Shown here one piece after another: positions 14,261 to 28,600 of a stretch of DNA of 64,000 nt (its first letter is position 1; every line of letters begins with the position of its first letter). The stretch is from positions 16,899,361-16,963,360 of the forward strand of contig CM040764.1 of NCBI GenBank assembly GCA_022829145.1, in the 5' to 3' direction. Position numbers and translations under genes: made by a program. Under the pieces are notes generated by a model that was not told where the DNA came from, ran no database searches, and saw only the letters and a list, made by a program, of their open reading frames with translations. The DNA comes from Albula goreensis (Eukaryota > Chordata > Actinopteri > Albuliformes > Albulidae).

Positions 14261-17200
14261 CACTTACGCAGGCCATTTAACATTATAGGTTTAACATTTT
14301 CAGGAGCAATTTGCCAATGCCACCTGCTGCAACACAGACGGCCCAAGATGAAGTCTGGTGACCAAGTTTGCAAACAGTTTTCCAAACATTGGCTGAAATT
14401 TTCAATGTATTTTCCCCCCAGAGAAAATGGCCCCTTCATGGGAGCTGCCCTTCATGTCATTTCCATGGTCAGAAAGGCACTCTGTGGCTCTTCATCATCA
14501 TTACTAGGTGGTGATATATACACCTTAGCGATCACAGTTGTTAGAAAGGGAGATGTCACAAAGAAGAGTACTAAACTAGAATATTCTGCCTCATCATCCT
14601 GCCTTTTGGTGAAGCGCAAACATTACTGAATTGTAGACTATGAGAGACCATTATTTGATTTTCCACATATTCTCTCCTCCTTATGAAGATGCCACCTACA
14701 TCAGTACTGTAACAAAATGTTTATTTCCTTTACTTTCATTCACAAGGATAAACCAGATAGACCTTTTTTTGTGTCATGGTCAAGGTGAGATTTCATTTTA
14801 CACAGAGAATCCAGAATCCATGAATGATCTGCTCTTGTTAGGGCCTCTGTTCTTTGCTGTATCTCCACGGAAACATGCAGGTTTAGTATGAGCTGATAAA
14901 AGCACCACTGAGAAAGATAGTGTGCAACAGATGTCAAACCTCCATAAGTCATATGATAGCATATGAACATGTGATCATGTTCACAGATGAACGCATCGAC
15001 AATTAGACAAAAAAAGGAGTCTGTGCACAGCCTTGAGAGAGCATGCAGAAAATCCCATTTACTGGGCCTCACTTTCCTCAGCACCTGTGATCGGTGTCTG
15101 AAACTGCCCCTACTGGAGAGCACTGAAGTATCTTCACACAAAAGACCCTGTTCCTTTCTCATTCCCTCAAAAAAATGCGGAATGTTTGAACATTTACACA
15201 TAGGTCCATCTGGTCACAATCAGCTGCAACTGCAAGGGTGCACTTCAGCACTTTCCTTAAGAGTCATTGAGCACAAAATTATTATAGTTATTTTAATATT
15301 AAAATTATTTGTAAAAAAAAACTTGATATCTCGCTGAAAGATGTCATTCATTATCAAAATAATTATGAGACACAACAGGAGATTATACTTTGTTAAACAA
15401 GTAATCTGAAATATTTTCAAGCTCAGGGAAATGTATTTATCATAAAAAAGTGAACATTACAGTAAATTCATATTTTTATCAGGTCAGCGGCTCCTTTTAA
15501 AAGACACAAACTCGGATATTTCTTCACACCATTTGATCAGTGCGTTTTGAGTAACTCTTCTGTTCAGTCTGGCGGCATTGTTTCAAAGCCTTGCAACTAA
15601 ATAAAATGCGCCTTTCACTTCTCAGTTTGAAATCCGCAGCAATAACTTTAGTTTTAACTAGACTTCATCTCAGCTTCCCGGGGGCAATGGAAGTAATAGC
15701 TCAACTCTCTCGGCTATGTTGATTTATACGTATTGCGTCCCGCGGAGCCTTTTGATACATTCGAACATAGAAAATGTGCTGGGTTCATTTTTTAAAATTC
15801 AATAGCGCTGGTTCAGGAATTCAGGAAACCCAGGGATGTCCACTGGGAAAGGGCCTAGGGCTCACAGACTTCTGCCTGTGTCATAACGCATCGGGATGAA
15901 AGATCTCCACGCAGCATGCAAGAATACTTAGCAAACCTAAACCAACCATTCACTGGCCCTTCTGTACAGATAACATCTCATCCACTTCCTCAAAGGTCTT
16001 CACAAACCACCTCTGCCAGCTAGTTATTGCATCTTAAGAAGCTTCTTCTACATTAAACAACCTAAAGGTTGCAGGTTAAACAGCATGTCCCCATGCAATC
16101 ACTGGCCCGTATGTTAAATACCATGAGGTCACAGCTATATCATAAAGCAGAATCCAGTGTGACGCACTGTGTATCTATATTCCGTATGGGTAACCAAAGG
16201 AATAAAAAAAACAATGCTTTCATGTACATCGTTATAATCCATATAGCTGAATGCCATTAATGTTTCTTTTGGTGTGAAGCATGATGTGATCAGGTTTCAT
16301 GGGGGCATATAGAGGAGGCGGAGCTTCCTGTTGTTCATTAAGATGTACCACAGGTGCACGGGCCATCAAGGAGCCAGTCAAGTGTGCTACCTGAGCCAGT
16401 GTCCGACAATGACCCGGTAAACTCATTTCGCTGAGATGCTTCAGGGAAAGCCAAGGATCGCTAATTCATTATCCCCCTAATTATGGGAACATCTTTGTTT
16501 CCTTTCCCCTCACAAATTAAAGATTTCTTTGTTGGAAGCCATTTTGCCACTTCCATCTGAGGCAGCCTCCAATCCTCCTCGGGTAATTACTATGTATAGC
16601 AAATGGGAGATGTGAAGACCAATACTTAAACATCACTGTGAAGAGTCTCAGCTGATGCTGTTTTTCATGTACTATGTGTTTTTAATGTTAAATTAACTAA
16701 TAGAACAGCTTTTTCTTTGATCAGAACATTCTGATCCTTCTTGGATTCTAAGAGAATTTTAATGTGTGCATATTATATATATATTACATTATAGTAAGAC
16801 AGTACTGTCAGAGTAAAAAAATGGTTTGTCATGACAGTGAAGTATAACCAAGGCAGTTCGGATCTGGGAAATCTGACATCGAAGGGGAAGAAAACACTGA
16901 ATTCTCAATAGAGAAATGCTGGATAACTAACAGCATGGACGCAAAGCCGTCTGATTGATTTACATTATTTTCTGAGCAAACAACATGATGAATATAGCAG
17001 TTTATAGCCTTCACTGATCTCGGAGAAAGACTCAGAAACACTAGCTCATCCCTCTCGTCCTCTGCTACAGTTCCAACACTCAGAGTATTTCATTGTCTTT
17101 CATGCAACTGAAAGAAGCTTTGCAGTATTCCAGGGCTGACATATACATGTTTTAGGCAAAACTGATTAAAAAAAAAATATTGCTTCAAGTTAAGTCTTCC

Positions 17201-18849
17201 AGGATATCTTTTAAAGATCATTTCATTAATGAGACTAATATCTTTGCAGGATTATCAAAGCATCTGTCAAACTGAGAAACCACTCTCCCAGATAAGCACA
17301 TCCTTGTTCCTTATTTACTGGGGAGTGTTAATTGAACAGGTTTTTGGATGGTCCCTGTGGCTCTGTGGACATCCCAGAGTTTAAGAGATTCTTTAAATGT
17401 TGTGCAGGATGGATTTACCATGTAGACTGATTGGAAATAAACATCAATTCTTGCTGCAATTCTAAATAGGGAAATTTAAAAGCTCCAAGTCTGGCTTGCC
17501 CTGTTGAGGCACTGATGTGGTGTGTAGTGACAGATCCCAAGACCTGGATCTATTCCAGACCATGCCAATTTCACCGTTGCCTGGGAGCCCCTTGGAGGCA
17601 AAGCACACTCAACAATGCCAAGGTTCTCCCAACAGAATGCTTAGGGAGCTGTGCCACAATATTCCCTTTCAGGCGCCGTGATGTGAAATTAGCCATGTCA
17701 ATTGATTTGGCTGCAAATATGAAAAGAGTAAAATGGCACTTTTTTTGTTGAAATCGTTGTATTCATGGTTTTAATGTACAATTTACATGGCAACAAAATA
17801 CTAATGAAGATACTCTATTGTAATTGCACCTCCATGGTGTGAGTATATGAAGTGCCACAATATTCTGGGGAGACATACGAATGCCATAATCTCAGGGATG
17901 GAGGGTTTGGTTCAGTAGGATAGCCCCTGCGTCCAATCTCATTGGTGACACCACAGTCAGAAAAAAATGTCTTATGTGTTGTTTTTTTGTTTCTGAACAA
18001 GACTCACACGCACTCTCTCCCTCCTTTGTGGAATCCACAGCACAATGTGCAATTTAAAACATGATTTATCTATTGTAACAAGTTACAAAATAATAACTTT
18101 GGAAAAAAAACAAGCCTTTGGCCTGCCTTTAGGGAAGGGTCAGGAATATGCCATGAATGGCGGAGCTTAATCACTTCTCATGATTGGATACCGCTTATAA
18201 AAACGGAGGCTGAGCTACCGCCTGTGAGTTAGAGTATATTTTACTCAGAACAATTATATTCACAATCCCTTTTGGATATAAAATAACCATGTAAAGTTGA
18301 ATTAACACTAAACACTTTGTTTCAGAAATGGCTCATTTGAATCATAACTGGAAATATAATGTCCAGCTAGTGACATAAGTTTTGGTTTTACAAGGTACAT
18401 TTAACCGTCATGCAACAAAATGGGTGCAACAGCAAATTACATTCTGAAAATTGCCAGGAAACAGTCCTAAGGGGGTATTTTTAACATATATACAGACACA
18501 CCCAACATGGTCTCACTGAATTCCCATTTCTGATTGGGTAGAGGGAGGGAGGGAACATCCTTGACCCTTGGCAGTGTATATTACTTTATATAACCTTGTC
18601 ATACAGTTCTACTGAATTTATCTGTTGTACTTTAATGTATGATTGTGCAGTATGCCATATAAAAACTTTTCTATTGATTAAACTCTTGATGAGGATAGCT
18701 TTATGTTACATGCTGGCCACCTGTTTGATCTTCCAATGGTTTTGCAACTTCAAAGTGGCTAGATCACTAAGGAAGCTATATATTAATCCTAATACCAATT
18801 AACAGTGTGTTTCTGGTATAAAGAAGGGCTGACAATTAACACATTGAAA
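14261..18849. other. Gene-free region
   Basis: No recognisable gene. The 153-residue minus-strand frame at 14,740-15,201 resembles no family I know and has a plus-strand counterpart of similar length. Higher-complexity patches occur near 16,240-16,620 and 17,500-17,750. Confidence 0.55.
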
Positions 18850-19190
18850 TGTGAATTTGCAACATAACATTGGGCAACTAGCAAATTTCCAAAGAGCCCC
18901 AATTGTCAATGCTCCAACTGCAAGTGCATCATTCAGAAAAACGGCAAAAGTTTTAATGTGCCAGAAAATAATGGCAAAACACAAGCCAGACACAAACAAA
19001 CTGCACCGGCAAAGAAGAACAGGTTACAAGCCTAACGTCACTGTCAGGGACAGATGGACACAAGCGAGGCACCAACAAACTGCATCGGCAAAGAAGAACA
19101 GTGGTTACAAGTCTAAGCTCACCATCAGGGACAGATGGACACTTAAACTTAACAAGATAGCTGCCAAAACCACAAAGCCAAGACCTCTTA
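18850..19190 (+). pseudogene. Tc1-like transposase fragment (HTH region) with internal duplication
   Basis: The translation holds SAKKNSGYKSKLTIRDRWTL, which matches the Tc1 transposase segment SSAKRNSGRKxxLTERDRRTL after the first HTH, followed by NKIAAKTTK (Tc1: RIVxKNHKTT). The same segment appears twice in tandem (18,983-19,061 and 19,062-19,142; 79 and 81 bp). Upstream, SFRKTAKVLMCQKIM may be the end of the first HTH. No terminal repeats or catalytic domain were found around it, so this is a truncated relic on the plus strand. The match is by eye. Confidence 0.7.
18983..19142 (+). repeat. About 80-bp tandem duplication inside Tc1 relic
   Basis: Two adjacent copies of 79 bp and 81 bp sharing CAAACTGCA[C/T]CGGCAAAGAAGAACAG and CAGGGACAGATGGACAC. 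They differ by substitutions and a 2-bp indel that shifts the frame between copies. Confidence 0.92.
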
Positions 19191-20143
19191 TATCCCTCCT
19201 CATCGTCATGCCCCCCCATGTGAGTGTGTGTGTGGATATCATATCTTCAAATATTCCAGTAATTGCTGTAAAATCTATCTTCATCATGTGGGAGGCATAA
19301 ACACTAATTAATGCTTACTGTACTCCTCTGGAGAGCTGGAATTTATCTGTAGTAAATGAGCTTTGTGGTGTTGTGATCACGAACACATTTTATCTTTCTT
19401 TCTTGCTGTCAGGGTTTTTTTTTCCAAAGAGCCAAAGCCTCTAATTTCTCCTTTCAGCTGCAATCATTTACCAAGCCGACATTCAGTGGCCTCCTTAAAT
19501 GAGGAGCTCACACTGTTTCTCACATTTTTCTAATAAAGTTTGCTTTTTTTGTCACATTTCAGCCTTTTTATCCCATCCCATATTTAATACTGGGCTCAAC
19601 ACAGTGATTTCTTTAATCTCTCAGACATATTTATCAATATTATTTTCTGTTAAACATGCTTTTTCTCCTTTTTTGGCAAATGTATACATGTTAATGAGGA
19701 GAGATTTAAACAGGCTACAATCACAAGCTTTAAGCAGGTCTGAATGCTAATGAAGTCCTTGCTGTAAACAACAAGTGGGGAAGTGTGAATAACTCAATTA
19801 TCTCAGCATGGGGTCTTTCCTCTTTCAAATATGTTTTTAAATAAATAAATGAAACAGCTGTGAATTTAGCAAGGAATAATATGCTCTAAGTATTTTAACT
19901 CATTGGCTAGGTTTAGGTAAATGAACACACTCCTCTGCAGCAGCTTAAGACATTATCCTTTTTCTTATCTTTTACCACCAATTAATATGATATCCAATTC
20001 CTTGTTAAATCTAGCACAGTTTTGCATCTTCGGATTTTGGATCTACATAATGAGTCTGAATGGCCAATGGAAGTATTTTTTAAACATGGATTTGTTTTGA
20101 ATTCAGGTATCAGAAAGCTGAGACAGTTTTTCAGATGGTGTCA

Positions 20144-20146
<3 letters not shown>

Positions 20147-20184
<38 letters not shown>
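20147..20184. repeat. (GT)n microsatellite
   Basis: About 19 GT units, followed by an imperfect TCGTGTGT end. Confidence 0.97.
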
Positions 20185-20185
<1 letters not shown>

Positions 20186-20744
20186 CGTGTGTAAAATTTA
20201 AATTCTTCAAAATAAAAAGAAAAGCTGTACTCATAACAATGCTGGACCTGTTATTTTTATGTATGGCTTCAGAATGTCTTTCAGTCCATTCATGGCACTC
20301 ATGAATTCAAATTAGTTTGAGTTCCATTTGGCCTTATATATTGTTACAGGACAAAGGGCTGACATGTAACACGCACACACACTTTTTAATTCATTTTAGG
20401 TTACATTCATCTGCCAGAAAGGTGATCGAGGAAGTTACCTCACCTGGAGAGAGAAGGTGTTGTGGAGAGCACTGGTTTGGACGTAGTGGTGTTAAAGTGA
20501 AGAAATCTTCTGCCTTTGTGTTCATGAATAAAAGTCATCCCAAAGTCATCTTTCAGCTTTTGTTCCTTTTACATTTGTACGTCCATGATCAAAAAACTGC
20601 TCCGAAAACTGAGGTAAGGACAGCTTCAGACTAAAGCAAAGAAAGTTCCTACTGCAGGGGTCTGGACCTTGGAGTATTCCTTGCTTGGATTGTGAAGGTG
20701 GTCTGGCCTTTGTTTGTGTTTCTATTCAATAATTATTGCACACA

Positions 20745-21100
20745 CTTTAGGGTCCCAGGCAGTAATATTTAAATCTCACCCAGTAGTACCAGTAGTTTTC
20801 ATTCCTGATTTGTTCAGCTTGGGACACCAGGTGAGAGTAATTGCCAATCAGTTGTATTAATCAATTAATTATCAGGTAAATAAGAAAACCAGCAGTGCTT
20901 CTGGCTTCAAGAACTATATTAAAGTATCTTTGAATTATGTTGCATTGACAAATTTCCCATAACTGAAATTGCCCTCAAGCTGCAGGCCAACAGCACTGAT
21001 TTTCATTTTTACCTGATAATTAATTGATGCAACTGTCTGGCAACCTCTCCCCATGTAGAGGGGAATAAAGAAACCCCGCAATACTACTGACCCTAAGGTC
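20745..21100. repeat. Inverted pair of diverged interspersed repeats
   Basis: The arm at 20,745-20,915 (plus) and the arm at 20,970-21,100 (reversed) share, in the same order, CTTTAGGGTC/CCTTAGGGTC, a 17-nt perfect match TCAATTAATTATCAGGT (20,861-20,877 versus 21,027-21,011), then CAGTGCT and GGC-rich ends. Elsewhere they are diverged, which suggests two old copies of one family inserted head to head rather than a recent palindrome. Family not named. Confidence 0.65.
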
Positions 21101-23510
21101 CAGATTTGACCACTGGTCAAAGGGGCGGAGTCATGTATATAGCAAAACAAATAAGCATGACATAAAGTTGTGAATTTATACATATGGTATTGATTATTCA
21201 GCAAATGAATAATTCTACCCAAGTTTTAGACAGATACTTAGGATCTATAATACCTACTGACACATGCCATATACCACTTAGCCCACTGAGTTAATTTGTC
21301 CAATGGAAAATACTATCAGGCCCATGACATAAGGAATTTGATATTCCCTTAAGTCTGAGAGCTTTTTTGTAAGTGAGAGGCCTTTGATTTAGGGTTCATC
21401 TCCTGCTTTCCTCTTTCAGGTCTCATATTTCAATGCTCTGTTGCTCATTGCAGGTTTCTAAGTATTCTCACTTGTTTTCCATATTGTATATTCAACAGAA
21501 GACATCTCAGTTCAGGTATCACATCAGATGGGATTTCAGGAGTTTTTTTCTGTATCTACACAAAATAATCACATCAATAAGACAAACCGTAGCTGCACAA
21601 TATAAAATGTTTCAGAATTTCAAATGCAAATGTAGGAAGGCAATATTCAGATAAAAACATTTTTTTATCAACACACAACAGAAAAAATAAATAAAAATGA
21701 ATAAATGAATAAATTCAGTGTACTTGGTAAACTGTTTTATACAATAGATAAATTGCAATAAATAATTTGCATTGAATCGATTACAAGCAAATATGTACAG
21801 CAAACATAAAAAGGAAAATGATCTACAATATGATAAATGTGTTTTGAGAATAACCATGCTTAATGTGAGCCAGCTGGTGTATTCGCAATTGTGAGTCAGG
21901 TAAATGAGTTTTTATTTCATGATGTGAACAATAAAAGAACAACAGTGAAATACATAATAAGACTGGTTTTTCCCCTGAAAAGTATTTGAGGCTTGTTGAG
22001 AGCCTTTTCTGTTTTTTTTTTTCTTAAAGCTATATGTTTCTATTTTTTAATACAAAACATCTATCTGCCTATTTTATAACATGAGATTACACAGATATTA
22101 CAGGTATACGATTGCCATATGGCTAAATTAAGACGAAAGTTGGCAGTAACCTACAAGAAGAGAGAGGAAACATTGGTTGAAAAGTTAAGCTTTGGGCTGT
22201 GCTGTTTCCAATTCTGGCCTTTCTGTTTTTGTTTTTCCCCTTTCTAGCTGCTCCCAGGCCCACTTATATGACTGTGTGTATCTTGCTGCAGAACTGAAAT
22301 GATGTGTGCTTGAGTACAAAGTTGAAAGAGCAGCAAGATGGCCACCATTCACTCAGGGCCATCAGGCCAGCCACCTATTGGACCAGCTGTTGGGGGAGTG
22401 GCAAGTCATACACATTAACAGCAAATTAGTTTTTTCATTGTGGACTCGTGAGGCGGAAAAACGCAGGGGCAGGTCAAAAGCTCCAGACCTGAAACCCTCC
22501 AAAGGCTCAGTGCTCAAGAGGGAATATTTGAGGGCCCAATTAAGAAAAGATGAGATGAGGGCCAAGCCATGCCTGTGACAGGTCAAAGGCATTGGTCAAA
22601 CGTCCAGTTTGACAGATTTTACTTGATTGATATTTCAATTATTGTGAGAAGAATTGTCATGTTTTTGAAGTATGTCTGAGAACATACTAATATTTTCTGT
22701 CTCATATTTTCTTTGCTGGTGCTGAAACAGCAGTAATATCGCCTATAGTAAAGTGCCTATAGCCAGTTAATCAAAATGAATAAGTACTAATTCATTAACA
22801 TGTTAATAAACATGTTAAGAAGAATACTAAGGTGGCCAGCATTAGAATTCCTCTCTATTGAGATCACAGAGCAGCAAACAGTAACCTTGCATGGGATTTT
22901 CAAATCTGGCCACACAGGTCTCCCTCTTAATATCATGTTAATTTTAATGCTGAATTTAAATGAAAAACACACAAGTGTATCTCTAAGGCTGCTTCTGGCC
23001 AGGGCGTTTCTCTCACCCTCACAGGGGGAGTGAGGCATAGCTTGAGAGGCCTGGCCTGTGGCTGTTTTGCCAATCGTTTTCCACATCATTTTGTCACATT
23101 CAATAGAACAAGAAAAAAAGCGTTTTTTTTTTTCTCCACATCGCCCAGAATGTTTGTGTCTTATGTTCTTGCCTCAGAAATACAAACTGACACACAGCTG
23201 AGCCGTAGCTTTCAACACTCAAGCGGACTCTGAAAACAATGCGGGGAAAAAATAGAGAGGGAAATGAAAAGCCAAGCGTTTTCCTCAGATCCCAGCGTGG
23301 GGAGACTGTCAGCAGCGTGGCGGGGCCAGCTGTGATGTGGTGAGCTCGCCCGCCACGTTGCCCGAGAGTGGCGATGACGAGTGACAGGTCACCCGCTGCA
23401 CCATGGCACGGCCAGCGGGGTGCGCCCTGTCGGCCGACCGTCACTCACGTGCAGTGACATGGGTGACTCGGTGCCCGAGACCGGGAACATTTGAATTCCC
23501 GATGCACAAG

Positions 23511-23544
23511 TGTGTGTGTTTGTGTGTCTATGTGTGTGTGTGTT
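23511..23544. repeat. Imperfect (GT)n microsatellite
   Basis: GT-rich run interrupted by TTTG and CTAT. Confidence 0.9.
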
Positions 23545-24575
23545 TGCTATGTGACTGAGAGAAAGAGCAAGCAAGGAAAGTAAGAATAAGACAAAAATGG
23601 AGAGAAATGGTTATAAGATGCAGTTAAAGAGAGGAGTACAGAACATGAGACAGCAAAAAACAAATGATGAGAAAATGTGAATGGGAAGAGAACAGAAAGA
23701 AACAGAATCACCTGACAGTAGAGAGAGGAACAAAAAGCTTAAGAGAATTGTTTCTTCTTGTAGCCCAAGGCAAGAGCACACACATTTTTTTAAGGGAAAA
23801 GATACATCAAAAATATATATGAAAATATATATGTTCACATTTTCTGTATTAGAGTTGAAAGATCATCAGATATGCAAAAAAATGCTTTGAAAATATTGAA
23901 ATCCAGAGAGTGAATCAGAATCCTCATTCCTCTGCTGTTAAATACATCAATATCAGGGATATAATAGCTCAGTATCTTCATGGTCTGGTTTGTACTTCAA
24001 TTGTGATTGCAATACAAAATGGAATAAATGTTGCACACTATGAATTCATGATACTTCAGCAAAAATTGAGAATAAAGAACATTTACAACTATGAATATTC
24101 TTGAACAATTACAATATTGCTTTAAAAAGGACAATGAATATAAACAAATACAAACAAAACTTCTGGTTTTGCAGACTCATAGGAAACACTATCTGAGAAT
24201 TAAATAAGTGGTCTCTATGCGTGACTGCTTCTGAAAAATAATATATATTTTTGTCACTCTTTATGCATGTGTTCTCTTTAGATTTTGTTTTCAAGGTTAG
24301 AATCAGTTGGAGAAGCTGAAGTAACCTTTGCCCCCTTTTTTTCCGTCCTTGCCGTAAACATTGTGTGGTCGCACAAGATTAGTTTTGTTATAGCTTACAG
24401 CTTTTAACACCATTGAGGTTCCAAATGTGCCTATATTTTTACATGATTCAGTCCTCAGTTCTTTGACTGTTTGGAGATGTAAACAGACACTGCAGCTCCT
24501 CAGCATGGTCTACCTGGATAATGTGGTGTGAAGTAGCAGAGATTATGGGGGGGAATGAAGCGTTACTGGAGACTG

Positions 24576-24606
24576 AAAGAAGGAAGGAAGGAGGGAAGGA
24601 GGGAGG
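24576..24606. repeat. (GAAG)n / (GGGA)n purine run
   Basis: GAAGGAAGGAAGGAGGGAAG-type tetranucleotide run. Confidence 0.9.
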
Positions 24607-25614
24607 ATGTGCACTTTTATTCAGCATTTGAGATTTATTCAGCATCTTTTGCCCCACCCCATTCCCCCTCCCCCACAAAATGCGTAGTTTTCCTGGCCCT
24701 CTGGTCCCCGCCCCCCAGCCCCACTGCAGTCCCCAGAGACATGGTGTCAGGGCTTAAGTTGTCGCTGGGCTGGCTGTGTGGCAGCCATGGTGCTGTAATG
24801 AAGCCCTCAGCAGGCCTCGCTCTGTCTCTTAAAGCCAGGGGCTTCAGCGCTGGCTCACTGGCATCATCACCACACACTTCGCTGGGAGGTGGGAGACAGC
24901 GGAGTGATAGGAGGAGATAAGGGACAAACGGAGGGCATGGCAATGGGATGATGATGCTGTTAAAACGTTGCTGTGTCACTCAACACAGAGACCATGCTAC
25001 AGCACTCCTCACGGTTAGCCCAGCACAGTTAACCACCTGTGAGCCATCAATAGACATCATCATACAGTCCATGCTTTCTTCCTTTTAGCATGGCTTATTT
25101 TTTTTTGCGCCAAGAATGGTAATCATTCATTCTGGATATTTACTGAAGAAAGTCACATCGAGACCCTTCAATTTAAAAAAAAAAAAACATGCCTCATGAC
25201 TCTAAAACTGGAAGTTCCTACTCTGTTTTTTGTAGTATACATCCCTGTTGAAAAGACCTGCATGACAGTCGCTGCTGTAGAAACTGTTTATGTCTTTCAG
25301 CACTATGGTACCAGACCCTGATTAGCGGTTGTTCGGCGCTTGTGAAATGCGGATCCTGTAAATGAATGTGAAGCCAGACATGGTGCAGAGTGTGCAGGAT
25401 TATTTTAGCTTGCAGTGGATCTGAGTAGGTGGGCCTAACGTCCAGTTGCAGGAACAGAGTTAAGATGTACTGTTATTGCCCTTGCAAGACCAGCTTCTCT
25501 GTGGGAGATTTCATTAGCTGCTCCCTCTCTCTGCCCTTGAGACAGACTCCAATTCCATCCACACTCTTTGCTTTTAGAAGGCCACTGCTGAGAAGATGTT
25601 TGTTAGAATCTCAC

Positions 25615-25670
25615 TGGGGGAGAGAGGGAGGGAGGAAGAGGGGTGGGGAGGGGGGAGGAGAAAAAAGAGG
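25615..25670. repeat. G/A-rich low-complexity tract
   Basis: Nearly pure purine with several GGGG runs on the strand shown. Confidence 0.85.
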
Positions 25671-28600
25671 TGTGTTTTTCTTCTTTTTTGGGAAGGGATT
25701 TTTCTCACTTCAGATGCTTAATTGTACAACAGTAACAAACCATTATTTTTCGGTTAGTTGGGGTGTGTCAATTTATCTGCATTTCCTTTAAAAATTATCT
25801 TAAAAAAACTGGCGCTGGGCATGAGGGCATAAGCTGGAATTATGCAACACATCACTTGGAAACAGTCTGCATAATTTATACAGGCAAATAAACACTACTG
25901 TAGCTCCCTTTTTTCACTTTTGTAGTAGTAGCTGCTTGATTTACAGTGTGTTGGGGGGGGTGAATTCAGATAATTGACAAATCTAGTGTTTGTGAGAAAC
26001 ACAGCATCTAATTAGAAACAGCATTGCTTGGGACTAGGGTCTGACAGCCCCCCCACCCCCGCCTCCTCACACACACACACCCCATCTTGCGCTTCTCATT
26101 AAAACAGCTACACTTCACCAGTTCCAACAGCTTTGAATGAATTCGCTTCAAATTATTACACAACAAATAGGCTTCTATCATGCAGAACAGGGGACGAGCA
26201 GCAAGGCAGCTTAGTCTTAATGAGGCTAAGTGAATGTCTCGGGTTCATTCTTTGGCCGGGTAGAAGTCTTCGAGTCGCGCTTCTCAGACAAAACCCCTGC
26301 CCCTCCGGTTGGTGCTTACAGAACTTGTACACATTTTAATGCTCTGCAACGAAAAGAAAAAATTCCAACCTATTAGATTAAAATGTGTGCTCTGCATGTA
26401 AAATTAATGACTGCTGAACACAGAGATAAATTTAAGTTTTCATATTTAATTATGGCACAGTGTAGCACTTTAGTGAGGATAAATCGTGCAATTATTATCC
26501 TTCAGTGTTTTTTCCCCTTCTTTTGGCTTGTGGCCTGATGTCTTTTCTTAATAGAAACATGCAGCTTAGAAGGCAATAAGCCGTGCTGCTTTCTCAAAGT
26601 AATGCACTACAACAAAAGGTCACGAAAATGTACCTTCAGAGCATTTGAATGGATCCTGCCAGCATCTTACTGAATGCATTTCAGCATGAAATAATGCAGG
26701 TACATTCCTCTGCTTTACTGAGATATACATAAAAATTAGCATTTTGGATTAAAATCATAAACAATTAAATGTTAAGGGATGGATGTAATTATCATTTTTC
26801 CATAACTTTCCCCTTACAAATAATTTTAAGTGAAATGTTTTCTTGTTTCATACAGTTTGGTAATGTCTGAGATTAAAAAAAAACATGCTCCTCTTTCTGT
26901 GCTAGTGATAAGCTTGATTTTACGATCACCTGAATGTATTACTGATTTGCAGGTACTCTCATGGATGACCTTCAGCAGCCATCAGTCATTTTCTCTGTTA
27001 GAGCACCAGTGGTGTTCAGTAGCCTTGTCTCAGTTTCCTACAGAAGTGGGGATGGGTAAAGGGGCAGGGTGCTTCATTTAGGGAAGGAGCTCCTCTCCCT
27101 GTCACCCACATATCCATTTGAATCCACATGAACTCAAAGTTTAAAAAAATGCACTGAAACTGTAACTTTGTCCAGGGCTAGGAAAAAGCCTTAATCTTCT
27201 AATGAAGTTGATGATGACTTTGGAACGAAACGCCTTTGAATAGCTCTTTTTGGACTTGGCCTGTGTCATATATTTATTAGATATGGTTTTTGGTTGGCAT
27301 TTCGGCTCATTAGTCCTTTCATTATTGGAGATTAAAGGCCTTTTTGCCTCAGAATCTTTCTGCCCTGCTCAGAAGTGTTTCATAGAAATGGCACAAGAGC
27401 ACGAACCCACAGATGATAATGTTCACATCATCCCTCCTTTTAGCCCAGCAAATTACTAAATTCTCTATACATTCTTGGGTAATGGTATATATGATGGTAT
27501 AAACAGTATAATGTTTTATGAAACATTAAGTTTGGAAAATAGGATTCTGTGCAAAGAGGGGACACATTTTAACCCTTTGAACCCTACTCTGTGAGCTTTA
27601 CATACAAGGTAATGAAAGTAAATGTAGGCAAATGAAGGCAATGGCTTGCACCTGGATGGGTTAGAAATCCACCTCAGGTGAGTCTGCCTGTTTGTGAGGC
27701 TGTAGCTGTACAAGTTACTGCATTCTCTTCAGGCAGTGGGAGGGAACAGGAAATGACAACAGTCCAATGGGAAGAAGAGAGGAGCTTGCTCCTCCCCCCA
27801 CTTCTCCCAGCATCACAGTTGTTTCATAAAACAGGTTTTATTTTCACTTGATGCTTTGTTATAAAACCCATCTGCTTCTGATCTGCTATTTGTGCTTAAT
27901 TGGTTGCAATAAAGATGCAATAAAAGCAATAAAAAAAAGCAGTAAGTAAGATGTCATGTTTACTTCTTTACTTTGATACATAATTTAAATGGGAAGACAT
28001 TAGAAAGAGCACTGGTGGCACTGACATTGATGTCAAAATTTGTAAAAGATGACATACCTGTTTGAACAAAAATTTTCACAACAAAGTATATGTAGAATTG
28101 ACTGACATATGCATTTTATTAAAAAAAAAACTTTTCGTTTTCTTGTTGTAACCAGTGGTTTGCAATATGTGGACCAGAATCCAGAGAAAACAGTTGCAAT
28201 GAACAATTATTGCTAAAAAAGGTTGACAGATATTAATGTCTCACATATGCTGGGCACCATTTTCATATAGAAAGAGTTCAAGTAATTTTTTGCTCATTTG
28301 CTCAGTGTGCTGTGGACCCTGACAGTTTGGGAACCAAACCTAACAAAGTAGTATTTCATTGGTTCTTACTGTATGCTGTATGAAAGCACTGCATGTTCTC
28401 AGCTACAATGGCCTTGATATACCCATTTACATTCCAAACCCATGTCTGAATATTGAGCATTGCTGAGCCTCAATGAAACACCCCCTTGTTAAATTTGTAT
28501 CAACTGTGTTTACCCCTGAGTTCACAAATTGAAGAAGAAGAGGAAACACTCAGAGTGTTTACATGCAGTTCTATTTACTAAAACCACTCTGTCAAGTTCC

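Noticed and set aside
14740..15201. 153-residue minus-strand frame
   Set aside because: No family resemblance, no splice or composition signal, and an equally open frame on the opposite strand.
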